Positions 50,883 to 59,304 of a stretch of DNA of 64,000 nt are shown piece after piece. The position numbers were made by a program, and so were the translations under genes. The stretch is taken from assembly GCF_009617585.1 (NCBI RefSeq), contig NZ_WIXI01000051.1, positions 585,049 to 649,048 of the forward strand. Reading direction: 5' to 3'. A model generated the notes under the pieces. The model saw only the letters and a list, made by a program, of their open reading frames with translations. It was not told the DNA's origin and made no database searches. This DNA comes from Endobacterium cereale (GTDB lineage Bacteria > Pseudomonadota > Alphaproteobacteria > Rhizobiales > Rhizobiaceae). Within the stretch, counting starts at the first letter, position 1. Each line of letters opens with the position of its first letter.

Positions 50883-51275
50883 ATGGCGGCTGCCGACCTT
50901 CGCGAGCATCTGCTGGCTCTTGAAACCGAACTGCAGACCATGACAGCGCGAAATTCAGAAGCCCGTTTGCGTAAATTGATAGCACCGGATTTTCACGAAT
51001 TCGGACGTTCAGGCAAAAGCTATACCTTTGCGGAAATACTGTCGGGCCTGACGAGCGAAACAGTGGAGATGAAAACGGCGATCGAAGCCTTCGAGGTCTC
51101 ACTGCTCTGCGACACGATCGCTTTGGCAACCTATCGCGGCATTCGTTTTCAGGATGACGGCAACGCGCAATTGACCAACCGCAGTTCGATCTGGAGATTG
51201 GCAGAAAGCGGTGATTGGCGCATGATATTTCATCAGGGAACGCCAACCACCTCCGCCGCTCATTTCCTTCGGTAA
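50883..51275 (+). CDS. DUF4440 / NTF2-like protein
   Basis: This 130-residue protein is a cone-shaped NTF2-like fold of the DUF4440 type: LLALETELQTMTARNSEARLRKLIAPDFHEFGRSGKSYTFAEILSGL and the closing SIWRLAESGDWRMIFHQGTP. Such proteins bind small ligands or act as hydrolases or isomerases; no function can be assigned. It starts five bases after the pabC stop, in the same operon. It overlaps the convergent Atu4866-like gene by 16 bases at its 3' end. Confidence 0.85.
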   Translation: MAAADLREHLLALETELQTMTARNSEARLRKLIAPDFHEFGRSGKSYTFAEILSGLTSETVEMKTAIEAFEVSLLCDTIALATYRGIRFQDDGNAQLTNRSSIWRLAESGDWRMIFHQGTPTTSAAHFLR

Positions 51276-51619
51276 AACACCATGCCGCCATGGTGCAGCA
51301 CATCGAGACTGACGAAATCGCCATCGGCGGTAAAACCGGTATCGTCCCAATAATCGATATGGCTACCGGTCACTTCATACCGACCCCGATAGGCGCTTTC
51401 TCGGCTGCCACGCGCCTCGTCATAACGGTTATTGGCCAACAATTCGTGGCGGATGCGACCGTCTTCGGTCACCCACATGCCGACGTAAGGGTGGAGTCGG
51501 GCTGCTGTTTGGGTCTTGGCGTTCATGGCGTCATCTGCTTTGGCAAAGTGGACCACCGCTCCAACAGAGGCGGTGGCGATGAGGATGAGGCTGGCGGCGA
51601 CAAACAGGGGATTGCTCAC
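51260..51619 (-). CDS. Atu4866-family secreted beta-barrel protein
   Basis: This 119-residue protein has an N-terminal hydrophobic signal segment (about 5-24) followed by the Atu4866 domain: HPYVGMWVTEDGRIRHELLANNRYDEARGSRESAYRGRYEVTGSHIDYWDDTGFTADGDFV. The family is named for an Agrobacterium protein with a small beta-barrel fold and no known function. Its start overlaps the stop of the upstream secreted CMD gene by 4 bases, so it is coupled to it and probably acts in the same periplasmic step. Confidence 0.9.
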   Translation of the reverse strand: MSNPLFVAASLILIATASVGAVVHFAKADDAMNAKTQTAARLHPYVGMWVTEDGRIRHELLANNRYDEARGSRESAYRGRYEVTGSHIDYWDDTGFTADGDFVSLDVLHHGGMVFYRRK

Positions 51620-52098
51620 GGCTTCGGCTCCCCTTCTCGGTTCGCACGACGTTCCTCGAAAAGTTGCGACAGAACCTGGGAGGCCGCAATCGCCTTCGGG
51701 AAACCAGCGGGCACCGTCACCATGTAGATGACCTCCTTCAGTTCCTCTTCCGAAACGCCGATGTTGAGTGCATAACCGGCATGGATCTTCATGAAGGCCG
51801 TCTCACCGATTGCCGCAAAGGCGGCGACGGCGGCGAGTTGGCGTGTCCGGTCATCGAGACCAGGGCGTGACCAGACATCGCCCAGCGCATGCGCTTCGGT
51901 CGCTTCGGCAAGGAATGGAAACTCCCGACGCATGCCTTCGAGATTGGGTTGCGTCATGCCGTTGTTCAAATGGCGAATGACGGCAGCACCCCGTTCCTTG
52001 CGTTCCTCGGTGGTCTGCGCGGCAGCCGGCTCGGGCACGAAGCCCAGAGCCGCCACTGCACCCGCGATGGCGATTTGTGATCGAATATGCTGCAACAT
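51616..52098 (-). CDS. Secreted carboxymuconolactone-decarboxylase-like protein
   Basis: This 160-residue protein has a signal peptide (MLQHIRSQIAIAGAVAALGFVPEPAAAQ) and a CMD-like helical domain (ALGDVWSRPGLDDRTRQLAAVAAFAAIGETAFMKIHAGYALNIGVSEEELKEVIYMVTVPAGFPKAIAA). The conserved CxxC of AhpD-type members is absent, so peroxidase function is unlikely; decarboxylase or another role is open. It is sandwiched between an SDR and an Atu4866 protein in a LysR-divergent operon. Confidence 0.88.
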   Translation of the reverse strand: MLQHIRSQIAIAGAVAALGFVPEPAAAQTTEERKERGAAVIRHLNNGMTQPNLEGMRREFPFLAEATEAHALGDVWSRPGLDDRTRQLAAVAAFAAIGETAFMKIHAGYALNIGVSEEELKEVIYMVTVPAGFPKAIAASQVLSQLFEERRANREGEPKP

Positions 52099-52125
52099 CT
52101 TGAAACTCCTCCTTGTTTCAAAGGA

Positions 52126-52860
52126 TCAGAAAGCGGCCCGCGTCGGACGCACGACGATCTCGTTGACGTCGACATCCTCCGGCTGCTCGATGGCAAAGCG
52201 TACGGCGCGACCGATGGCGTCGGGTTGAAGCGCGATGGCCCGATAAGTCTTCATGCCTTCGACAGCGACCGGGTCGGTGATCGTCGAGGCCAGTTCACTT
52301 TCCACTACGCCGGGATGGATGCATGTGACCCGCAGCTTGTCGTTTTCCTGGCGAAGACCGTCAGAGATCGCCCGCACCGCATATTTGGTGGCGCAATAGA
52401 CGGCCGCCGTCGGCGATACGGACAGCGCACCGACAGAGGCAATGTTGATGATCTGGCCGGAACCGCGGGCCGTCATGTCAGGCAGAACGGCGGCGATGCC
52501 GTAAAGCACGCCCTTGATGTTGACGTCGATCATGCGATCCCATTCCTCGACCTTCAGCGACGACATCAGCGACAGCGGCATCACACCGGCATTGTTGACG
52601 ATCACATCCACCCGGCCGAACTCCTGTCGAGCAGCATCGGCAAAGGCCGCGACATCGGCGCGATCGGTCACGTCGAGTTTGCGGGTCAGCACCTTTCCGC
52701 CGGCGGCACGGATTTCGTTCGCCACCTCGTCCAGACGGTCGGTACGACGCGCGCCCAGCACGACGGTAGCACCGGCTTTTGCCAGTTCATGAGCGATGCC
52801 GACACCGATACCACTCGATGCGCCGGTAATGAGAACAACCTTGTCCTTGATCCTGTCCAT
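52126..52860 (-). CDS. SDR-family oxidoreductase
   Basis: This 244-residue classical SDR has cofactor motif TGASSGIGVGIAHELAKAGA, NNAGVMPLSLM, and catalytic Ser/Tyr/Lys in SVGALSVSPTAAVYCATKYAVRAISDGL. The ARRTDR after beta-2 suggests NADP preference. ATG 52860 follows GGGAGA; the longer frame is rejected. It is the first gene of a three-gene operon with the secreted CMD and Atu4866 proteins and is divergent from LysR, so probably LysR-regulated. Confidence 0.94.
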   Translation of the reverse strand: MDRIKDKVVLITGASSGIGVGIAHELAKAGATVVLGARRTDRLDEVANEIRAAGGKVLTRKLDVTDRADVAAFADAARQEFGRVDVIVNNAGVMPLSLMSSLKVEEWDRMIDVNIKGVLYGIAAVLPDMTARGSGQIINIASVGALSVSPTAAVYCATKYAVRAISDGLRQENDKLRVTCIHPGVVESELASTITDPVAVEGMKTYRAIALQPDAIGRAVRFAIEQPEDVDVNEIVVRPTRAAF

Positions 52861-52971
52861 GACTTTCTCCCTGAATTTGACCGCTTCATTGCGGTTGCAC
52901 GGAAGATATGACTTTGCCATTGTCGCGATAAGTCGCTCATCGCTTCACAGACTGGCAAGATAGGCTAACCA

Positions 52972-53865
52972 ATGTTGACCGATTTCAATGCACTCGCCGT
53001 TTTCGCCCTCGTAGCGGAGGAGAAAAATTTCCGCGCCGCTGCAGATCGCATGGGTGTCACCCGTTCAGCCGTCAGCCAGACGATCCGCAAACTGGAGGAA
53101 ACGCTCGGCATCGCGCTCGTTTCGCGCACCACCCGCAGCGTGTCACTGACGGAAGCCGGGGAACGGCTTTACGCTGAAACCGCACCGGCGCTTGCCGAGA
53201 TGCGCGGCGCGCTCGACAATGCCGCAACCCTCCACGATCGACCGCGCGGAAAACTCAATCTGGCGGTATCGTCGATTGCCGAAAGTTTTCTCTCCGGCCC
53301 GCTCTTGTCCGCGTTCGCCGAAGAAAACCCGGATGTGAAACTGCACATCACAGTCACCGACGAGGAGTTCGATATCGTCGCGGAAGGGTATGATGCCGGT
53401 GTGCGGCTCGGCGAGGTGATCGCGCAGGACATGATCGCCGTGCCGGTGTCCGGCGACCAGCGACAACTCGCCGTCGCCTCCCCGGCCTATCTCCAGCGTT
53501 TCGGCACACCAGCGCATCCGCGAGACCTTTCCGCGCACCGCTGTATCGGCTGGCGGATCGCGCCGCATATCGCACCCTATCGCTGGGAATTTGCGGAAGG
53601 CGGCAAGGAGTTTTCGGTTGCCGCCGCCGACACGATCACCACAACGGACATGACGCTGATGGTACGGCTTGCCGTAGCCGGTGCCGGCATTTCCTTCGGC
53701 ATGGAAGACACGTTTCGCGAAGCGCTGTCACGCGGCGAACTGGTGCCGGTTCTGGAGGATTTCTGTCCGTGGTTTCCCGGCTTTTACCTCTACTACCCCA
53801 GCCGGAAAAACATGGCGCCGAAACTGCGGGCACTGGTGGATCACCTGCGCGCATTCAGGCGCTGA
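52972..53865 (+). CDS. LysR-family transcriptional regulator
   Basis: This 297-residue LysR protein has its helix-turn-helix in residues about 1-60 (FNALAVFALVAEEKNFRAAADRMGVTRSAVSQTIRKLEETLGIALVSRTTRSVSLTEAGERLY) and a type 2 periplasmic-binding-like effector domain after it. It should regulate the divergent SDR-CMD-Atu4866 operon 111 bp away. Its last ten codons and stop are repeated as a relic at 55076-55108. Confidence 0.94.
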   Translation: MLTDFNALAVFALVAEEKNFRAAADRMGVTRSAVSQTIRKLEETLGIALVSRTTRSVSLTEAGERLYAETAPALAEMRGALDNAATLHDRPRGKLNLAVSSIAESFLSGPLLSAFAEENPDVKLHITVTDEEFDIVAEGYDAGVRLGEVIAQDMIAVPVSGDQRQLAVASPAYLQRFGTPAHPRDLSAHRCIGWRIAPHIAPYRWEFAEGGKEFSVAAADTITTTDMTLMVRLAVAGAGISFGMEDTFREALSRGELVPVLEDFCPWFPGFYLYYPSRKNMAPKLRALVDHLRAFRR

Positions 53866-55026
53866 TCAGCCTTCTCGCCGCTCGACCTCATACACAAAGC
53901 AAGTGTTGCCATCAAAATCATATCGTCCGCCGGCCTTCCACAGTGCGTAGGAGGGCTCCAGATCAAGGGGGAGCGGGAGGCGGCGTAGGCGAAGCAGGGA
54001 CAGCAGCCCGCCAGTTGGCCTTGGCTGCGGCGGAGAAGGTTGAAACAGGAACAGCATCAGCCATCGCTTCAGCACATAGTCGGCAGCGATGCCATAGCAG
54101 GCCTCTCCCAGGCAATAATGCCAGCGTGGCCGGGTGGGGCCGGAATAGCATAGATCGTCCGCGAATTCCTCCATGGCCTGTTCGGCGGCCGAGGGTGCGG
54201 GGTTCTCCCTTTTGTCGGCGACGAAGGTGAGCTTTTCCAGCACTGCGGCATGATCCGTCTTGCCACTTGCCCTCAGAACGCCGGCACATTGAGCAATGTC
54301 CTTGCGCCCCAGTTCCACCAGTTCTTCCAGTGGGCGAGCGTTGCGGGCAAGCGGATAGACGTAATGATAAAAATTTTGGCCACCTGGCGTCAGCATGGAT
54401 GGGCCATTCAATTGATGGTCGACAAAAAGGCGTTTCAGCCTTTCCAGAAACCGTCCGCCATCCGGGAGGTCGCCGAACATGGCGTCAAAACTGTCTGGAT
54501 GAGCATCCTTGATCAGTGCAATGAAATGGCTGCTGTCATATTTCTTTTCGCCCGTGAGCACCTGCCGCCACAGTTTGGCCAGATCGTATTCATCATCGGG
54601 ATGCGGCTGCTCGTCACGATTGGCAAGATCGGGAAAACGCTGGAGCGACAGATAGATGTTCGCCACTTTCATGCCGGCCGTACCGGCAATCGCGTTTGAT
54701 CCCTCCGGCCACCACTGTCTGCTGTCACGCGCCGTGCCCGTGCCCATGACACTGTCCAGCTTCATCCAGATATCGTATAGCCCGCGCGCCCAAGCCTCGT
54801 ATTCCGCCGAATAAAGATCCGCCTGTGGCCGTGTAAATTCCAGAACCCACGCTTCGATGAGATCGTTGCCCGGTCCGATGTCGTCATCGGATGCGTGGCG
54901 GGTTCCCTGGACAAATCCCTTGCGCCACACGCCGTCGAGCGATGCCAGCCGCGTATGATTTTCGCCACCAGGCGCATGACTGCCATAGACAATCAGAGCG
55001 GAACAGCCGTTATTTGCTTCATTCAC
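53866..55026 (-). CDS. Uncharacterised protein with GGCT/AIG2-like N-terminus, copy 1
   Basis: This 386-residue protein is a tandem paralogue of the next gene. The N-terminus ALIVYGSHAPGGENHTRLASLDGVWRKGFVQGTRH resembles the signature loop of the gamma-glutamylcyclotransferase/AIG2-like fold. The rest (PLARNARPLEELVELGRKDIAQ, YSGPTRPRWHYCLGEACYGIAADYVLKRWLMLFLF) is not recognised. The two copies differ throughout but keep the same length and ending (CFVYEVERREG). The start is placed at a GTG with AAGG eight bases upstream, which aligns with the copy-2 start. Its stop codon abuts the LysR stop. Confidence 0.75.
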   Translation of the reverse strand: MNEANNGCSALIVYGSHAPGGENHTRLASLDGVWRKGFVQGTRHASDDDIGPGNDLIEAWVLEFTRPQADLYSAEYEAWARGLYDIWMKLDSVMGTGTARDSRQWWPEGSNAIAGTAGMKVANIYLSLQRFPDLANRDEQPHPDDEYDLAKLWRQVLTGEKKYDSSHFIALIKDAHPDSFDAMFGDLPDGGRFLERLKRLFVDHQLNGPSMLTPGGQNFYHYVYPLARNARPLEELVELGRKDIAQCAGVLRASGKTDHAAVLEKLTFVADKRENPAPSAAEQAMEEFADDLCYSGPTRPRWHYCLGEACYGIAADYVLKRWLMLFLFQPSPPQPRPTGGLLSLLRLRRLPLPLDLEPSYALWKAGGRYDFDGNTCFVYEVERREG

Positions 55027-55075
55027 GATCTTTACCTTGCACCACTTCAGAACAATGTCGTCTTCACGCGGCAAA

Positions 55076-55108
55076 CTGGTGGATCACCTGCGCCCACTCA
55101 GGCGCTGA
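55076..55108 (+). pseudogene. Relic of the LysR 3' end between the tandem paralogues
   Basis: These 33 bases repeat the last ten codons and stop of the LysR gene (53833-53865), starting CTGGTGGATCACCTGCGC, with only two or three substitutions. Translated it reads LVDHLRPLRR versus LVDHLRAFRR in the intact gene. Homology continues past the stop into the 3' ends of the two paralogues. It marks the joint of a duplication that carried the LysR tail with the neighbouring gene. Confidence 0.85.
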
Positions 55109-56329
55109 TCAGCCTTCTCGCCGCTCGACCTCGTAGACGCAGCATTTCTTGCCATCGATCTCGTAACGTCCACCCGCCTTCCACAGCGAATAGGCCGGTT
55201 CCAGATCGAGCGATGGCGATTCACGGCGCAAGCCCAGACGGGAAATCAAACCGCCGCGGGGTCTAGGCTTGGGTTGCGGCAGATCGGGCTGCAGCAGAAA
55301 CAGCATAAGCCAATCCTGCAGAACATAATCCGCATCAATGCCGTGGCAGGCTTCCTTGAGGCCATAATGCCAGCTGGGCCTTTTGGGACCTGAATAACGC
55401 ACCTCGTCGGCAAAAGCGTCCAACGCATCGCCGGCAATTTCCCATTCGGGATGTTCCGGCTTGCCGGTCACAAAGGTCAGATTGTCGAGCGCTTCGGCAT
55501 GACTGGTCTTGTCGCGTGCGCGCAGAAAACCGGCCCGCTGGGCGATGTCCCGACGCGCAAGTTCGACCAGAACATCCATTGGTCGTGCGTTGCGAGCAAG
55601 CGGGTGAACATGAAAGCCTGAGTTCTCCTCGCCCAATACCTGTGTGGATTTTTTAAGCGGCAAGTGGTCTGCAAACAGCCGTTTCAGCCTTTCAAGAAAC
55701 CTGCCGCCATCTGGCATATCTACGAACAGGGCATCGAACTGGTCAGGATGCGTATCCTTGATCAGCCTGATGAAATGGCTGTGATCGTTTTCCTTCTCAC
55801 CCGTATAGGTCTGCCGCCAGAGCGTTGCGAGATCGAAATCCTCTTCCGTCGCCAGCTCCGGTTCGGACACCAATTCGGGTTCCGGCTCTGCCGGCGGCAC
55901 CGGTTGCGACTCGTCGGCCTGATTGACCAGTTCATCAAAACGATGCAGCGGCAGATAGATGCTGGCCATCTTGGCGGCGCCCGCATCGGCCGAGATATCC
56001 ACTCCCTCGGGCCACCATGGACGGCTGTGACGGGCCATCTTTTTACCCATGACATTGTCCAGCCCCATCCAGAGATCGGAAAGCCGGCGTGCCCATGCCT
56101 GATATTCCGGCGAATTCACATCCGCCTGCGGACGCGGGAATTCCAGCACCCAGGCATCGATCAGGTCTTCTCCCGGGCCTATATCGTCGTCAGACATATG
56201 TCGTCTGCCGAGAACAAACCCCTTGCGCCACTCACCTGCAAAAAACGCCAGCCTGGCATGGTTTTCACCGCCCGGCGCATAGCTGCCATAGGCGATTAGC
56301 GCCGAAGAGGCGTCTTTTGCTTCATTCAC
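55109..56329 (-). CDS. Uncharacterised protein with GGCT/AIG2-like N-terminus, copy 2
   Basis: This 406-residue paralogue of the preceding gene carries an extra acidic Pro/Glu-rich segment (about 150-170: QPVPPAEPEPELVSEPELATEE). N-terminal SALIAYGSYAPGGENHARLAFFAGEWRKGFVLGRRH again resembles the GGCT/AIG2 loop. Shared blocks include RFLERLKRLFADH, PLARNARPMDVLVELARRDIAQRAGFLRA and YSGPKRPSWHYGLKEACHGIDADYVLQDWLMLFLL. GTG 56329 is chosen because AAGG sits eight bases upstream; ATG 56335 two codons earlier is an alternative. No function is known. Confidence 0.75.
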   Translation of the reverse strand: MNEAKDASSALIAYGSYAPGGENHARLAFFAGEWRKGFVLGRRHMSDDDIGPGEDLIDAWVLEFPRPQADVNSPEYQAWARRLSDLWMGLDNVMGKKMARHSRPWWPEGVDISADAGAAKMASIYLPLHRFDELVNQADESQPVPPAEPEPELVSEPELATEEDFDLATLWRQTYTGEKENDHSHFIRLIKDTHPDQFDALFVDMPDGGRFLERLKRLFADHLPLKKSTQVLGEENSGFHVHPLARNARPMDVLVELARRDIAQRAGFLRARDKTSHAEALDNLTFVTGKPEHPEWEIAGDALDAFADEVRYSGPKRPSWHYGLKEACHGIDADYVLQDWLMLFLLQPDLPQPKPRPRGGLISRLGLRRESPSLDLEPAYSLWKAGGRYEIDGKKCCVYEVERREG

Positions 56330-56344
56330 TGTCATTCCCTTGCA

Positions 56345-56548
56345 TCAATTCGCAATCATGTCGTTTTGATGGGTGACATGCTTCAACACCGCGGGATCAC
56401 ACGCATTTTTCTCGTCGTGTGCCAAAGCCGACGCCATGTTGCAGCCTAAAAACAACACCAGCCAGAAGGCCAGCCACAGCGCCCATCGCGGCAAGCTCGC
56501 ATTTTCCTTCACGGCGGCAATCACCCTGCCCGCCTGCGCAACAACCAT
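56345..56548 (-). CDS. Possible 67-residue membrane or exported protein
   Basis: The ORF has a single hydrophobic segment (WALWLAFWLVLFLGCNMASALA, about 22-43) followed by a short polar tail with one Cys (CDPAVLKHVTHQNDM). The 'LGC' could be a lipobox-like site. It ends 15 bp before the paralogue start and could be the first gene of that operon. The ribosome site is weak, so reality is uncertain. Confidence 0.4.
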   Translation of the reverse strand: MVVAQAGRVIAAVKENASLPRWALWLAFWLVLFLGCNMASALAHDEKNACDPAVLKHVTHQNDMIAN

Positions 56549-56703
56549 CAAAACCGCCCCGCCTTATACGCAATCATTTTTGACCCAAAACCCGTTTTTC
56601 CACTTTTTAGGGCGCGATTTCGAGGTTCCAAGGGCAAAGGGTATATTTCCATGCAGGCAACCGGACATTGACAAGCGGCCGGCGCACCGCCAGCCTGCAC
56701 ATC

Positions 56704-57633
56704 ATGACACCCGCCCATGCGCCACCAACCTATACGCCTTATGACGGTTCATCGCCGCTTTTTGCCATCGGCCTGTCGCCGCTCGATCCCGAGCGTTGGT
56801 TCGAGCCGGATGCGAACCTTGGTTCTGAACTGGCGGAAAAGCGTCACCTCGTGGCCGAACATGGCGACAAGGTTTTGTGCGCCGAAGCCGGTACTGAAGA
56901 TGCCCAGCGAGAAATTCTGGAACGGCTGACACACTATCTCACCACGCGCCATCCGGACATTTATCGCCGTGAGGGCGACCGCATGCATATGGCCGGCCAC
57001 ACGGTCGACCTTGCCGATGAAAACATGCTGCCCATCCACCGCGCCGGCCTGCTGGTTCAGGACGATCTGGTGATCATGAGGAAGGGCGAAAACGGCTGGC
57101 GTGTCGCAGCTGCCTTTCTCGCTTTCCCCTCCTCATGGAAACTCTCGGAAAAGTTCGGAAAGGTGATGGACGAGGTGCACGCGCCTGTCCCCGGCTTTCA
57201 GGGCGGCAGCCGCAATGCCGAACTGATCAACCGCATGTTCGATCGCCTGCAACCCGGCAACCCCGTCCGGCGGATGAACTGGTCGATCAACTGGCGGCAT
57301 GCGCTTTATCACCCGGTGTCGCTGCCATCGGATGTGGTGCGCGAGACCCCGCCGGAAAACTCGGTGATCCGTGTGGAGCGCCAGACGCTGACCAAGCTGC
57401 CAATGACGGGCGATATCCTCTTCACCATCCGCATTTATCTCGATCCGATGGCCATCATTCTGGCCCAGCCGGACGCGCAAAACCTTGCCGCCGGCATGGC
57501 CGATCAGTTGGAACGGCTTTCCATCGACGAAGCCGAATACAAAGGGATCAGCCGCAAACGGGCGGAACTGCTGGCGCTTTTACGGCAATCGCAACCGGCC
57601 TTTGCCGAGCCGCAAAAAACGCTTGCGGAATAG
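56704..57633 (+). CDS. DUF3445 haem-dependent oxidative N-demethylase-like protein
   Basis: This 309-residue protein matches DUF3445: FAIGLSPLDPERWFEPDANLGSELAEKRHLV, LLVQDDLVIMRKGENGWRVAAAFLAFPSSWKLSEKFGKVMDEVHAPVPGF, MNWSINWRHALYHPV and RVERQTLTKLPMTGDILFTIRIYLDPM. The characterised relative is the haem-binding catalytic subunit of an oxidative N-demethylase (HODM). The HAPVPGF and ERQTL motifs are conserved in the family. The other HODM subunits are not adjacent. Start 56704 is the first codon of the family; the 12-residue extension is rejected. Confidence 0.85.
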   Translation: MTPAHAPPTYTPYDGSSPLFAIGLSPLDPERWFEPDANLGSELAEKRHLVAEHGDKVLCAEAGTEDAQREILERLTHYLTTRHPDIYRREGDRMHMAGHTVDLADENMLPIHRAGLLVQDDLVIMRKGENGWRVAAAFLAFPSSWKLSEKFGKVMDEVHAPVPGFQGGSRNAELINRMFDRLQPGNPVRRMNWSINWRHALYHPVSLPSDVVRETPPENSVIRVERQTLTKLPMTGDILFTIRIYLDPMAIILAQPDAQNLAAGMADQLERLSIDEAEYKGISRKRAELLALLRQSQPAFAEPQKTLAE

Positions 57634-57670
57634 TGGCTTGAACCGGTGGGGATGATGGAACAAACGCTTT

Positions 57671-57735
57671 ATTGTGACGTCGAAATATGATCTAGCGCAG
57701 CGCATCAAAACACACGTCACAATATCCGTCACATT
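57671..57735. promoter_or_regulatory. Inverted and direct repeats upstream of homospermidine synthase
   Basis: ATTGTGACGT (57671-57680) and ACGTCACAAT (57714-57723) form a perfect 10-bp inverted repeat about 43 bases apart (about four helical turns). CGTCACAAT (57715) recurs as CGTCACATT at 57727, a 12-bp direct repeat. The layout suggests a looped repressor or CRP-like half-site array; the cognate protein is unknown. Confidence 0.5.
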
Positions 57736-57801
57736 GGCCTATTATGCGTGAAAAGCTTGGACGCGGCGAAACAACAGCAGTCCACCGTTAGGGAGCATGA
57801 C

Positions 57802-59253
57802 ATGTCTGACCAGAACTACCCGGTTTATGCCGAAATCACCGGCCCGATCGTGATGATCGGCTTTGGTTCGATCGGTCGCGGCACGCTGCCGCTGATCGAA
57901 CGCCACTTCAAGTTCGACAAGAGCCGGATGGTGGTCATCGACCCGCGCGAAGAGCCGGCCGACATGGAAATCCTCGCCAAGCACGGCGTGCGCCACATCA
58001 AGGAACACGTCACCAAGGAAAACTACAAGGACCTGCTGAAGCCGCTGCTGGAAGACGGCAAGGGCGGTCAGGGTTTCTGCGTCAACCTCTCGGTCGATAC
58101 CGGCTCGGTCGACCTGATGAAGATGTGCCGCAAGCTCGACGTGCTTTACATCGATACGGTCATCGAGCCCTGGCTCGGCTTCTATTTCGACACCAACATG
58201 AAGAACTCCGAGCGCACCAACTATGCGCTGCGCGAAACGCTGCGCAAGGAAAAGGCCAAGAACCCGGGCGGCACCACCGCCGTTTCCACCTGCGGCGCAA
58301 ACCCGGGCATGGTCTCGTGGTTCGTCAAGCAGGCGCTGGTCAACCTTGCCAATGACACCGGCGTAAAGTTCGAAGAGCCGGATCAGCATGACCGCGAAGG
58401 CTGGGCCAAGCTGATGAAGAAGCTCGGCGTCAAGGGCGTGCACATTGCCGAACGCGACACCCAGCGCACCAAGCACCCGAAACCGCTCAACGTGTTCTGG
58501 AACACGTGGTCGGTCGAAGGCTTCATCTCGGAAGGCCTACAGCCCTCCGAACTCGGCTGGGGCACCCACGAAAACTGGATGCCGAAGAACGCCAAGAAGC
58601 ACAAGAAGGGCTGCAAGGCGGCGATCTATCTGGAACAGCCGGGTGCCAACACCCGCGTTCGCAGCTGGTGCCCGACGCCCGGCCCGCAATACGGTTTCCT
58701 CGTCACCCATAACGAGTCGATCTCGATCGCCGATTATTACACCGTCGAGAAGGACGGCGAAGTCGTCTATCGCCCGACCTGCCACTACGCCTACCACCCG
58801 GCCAACGATGCCGTGCTTTCGCTGCACGAAATGTTCGGCAATGGCGGTACGGCTCAGCCGGTCCTGCACGTCCTGAACGAGGACGAGCTCGAGGATGGCG
58901 TCGACGAACTCGGCGTGCTGCTCTACGGCCACGAAAAGAACGCCTACTGGTATGGTTCGCGCCTGTCGCTGGAAGAAACCCGCCGCATCGCGCCTTACCA
59001 GAACGCCACCGGCCTGCAGGTGACCTCGGCGGTTCTCGCCGGCATGGTCTGGGCGCTGGAAAACCCGAAGGCCGGCATCGTCGAGGCCGACGAGGTCGAT
59101 TACAAGCGCTGCCTCGAAGTGCAGACGCCTTACCTCGGCCCGGTCGAAGGTCATTACACCGACTGGACGCCGCTCGAAGGTCGCCCGGGCCTCTTCCCGG
59201 AAGAGATCGACGAGAAAGACGCCTGGCAGTTCAAGAACATTCTGGTGCGCTAG
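57802..59253 (+). CDS. hss: Homospermidine synthase
   Basis: This 483-residue NAD-dependent enzyme joins two putrescines (or putrescine and spermidine) to make homospermidine, the typical polyamine of many rhizobia. The N-terminal Rossmann motif is IVMIGFGSIGRGTLPLIERHF, followed by VVIDPREEP, FYFDTNMKNSERTNYALRETL, STCGANPGMVSWFVKQAL and GLQVTSAVLAGMVWALENP. Length matches the bacterial family. GGGAG lies six bases before the ATG. An upstream inverted repeat suggests regulation; a terminator follows, so it is monocistronic. Confidence 0.97.
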   Translation: MSDQNYPVYAEITGPIVMIGFGSIGRGTLPLIERHFKFDKSRMVVIDPREEPADMEILAKHGVRHIKEHVTKENYKDLLKPLLEDGKGGQGFCVNLSVDTGSVDLMKMCRKLDVLYIDTVIEPWLGFYFDTNMKNSERTNYALRETLRKEKAKNPGGTTAVSTCGANPGMVSWFVKQALVNLANDTGVKFEEPDQHDREGWAKLMKKLGVKGVHIAERDTQRTKHPKPLNVFWNTWSVEGFISEGLQPSELGWGTHENWMPKNAKKHKKGCKAAIYLEQPGANTRVRSWCPTPGPQYGFLVTHNESISIADYYTVEKDGEVVYRPTCHYAYHPANDAVLSLHEMFGNGGTAQPVLHVLNEDELEDGVDELGVLLYGHEKNAYWYGSRLSLEETRRIAPYQNATGLQVTSAVLAGMVWALENPKAGIVEADEVDYKRCLEVQTPYLGPVEGHYTDWTPLEGRPGLFPEEIDEKDAWQFKNILVR

Positions 59254-59276
59254 CGCGCCCGAAATGGAAAATAGTC

Positions 59277-59304
59277 AAACGCCCGCCACCGTGCGGGCGT
59301 TTTT
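59277..59304 (+). terminator. Intrinsic terminator of hss
   Basis: AAACGCCCGC (59277-59286) pairs with GCGGGCGTTT (59293-59302), followed by T residues to 59304. It is 24 bases after the stop codon. Confidence 0.92.
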
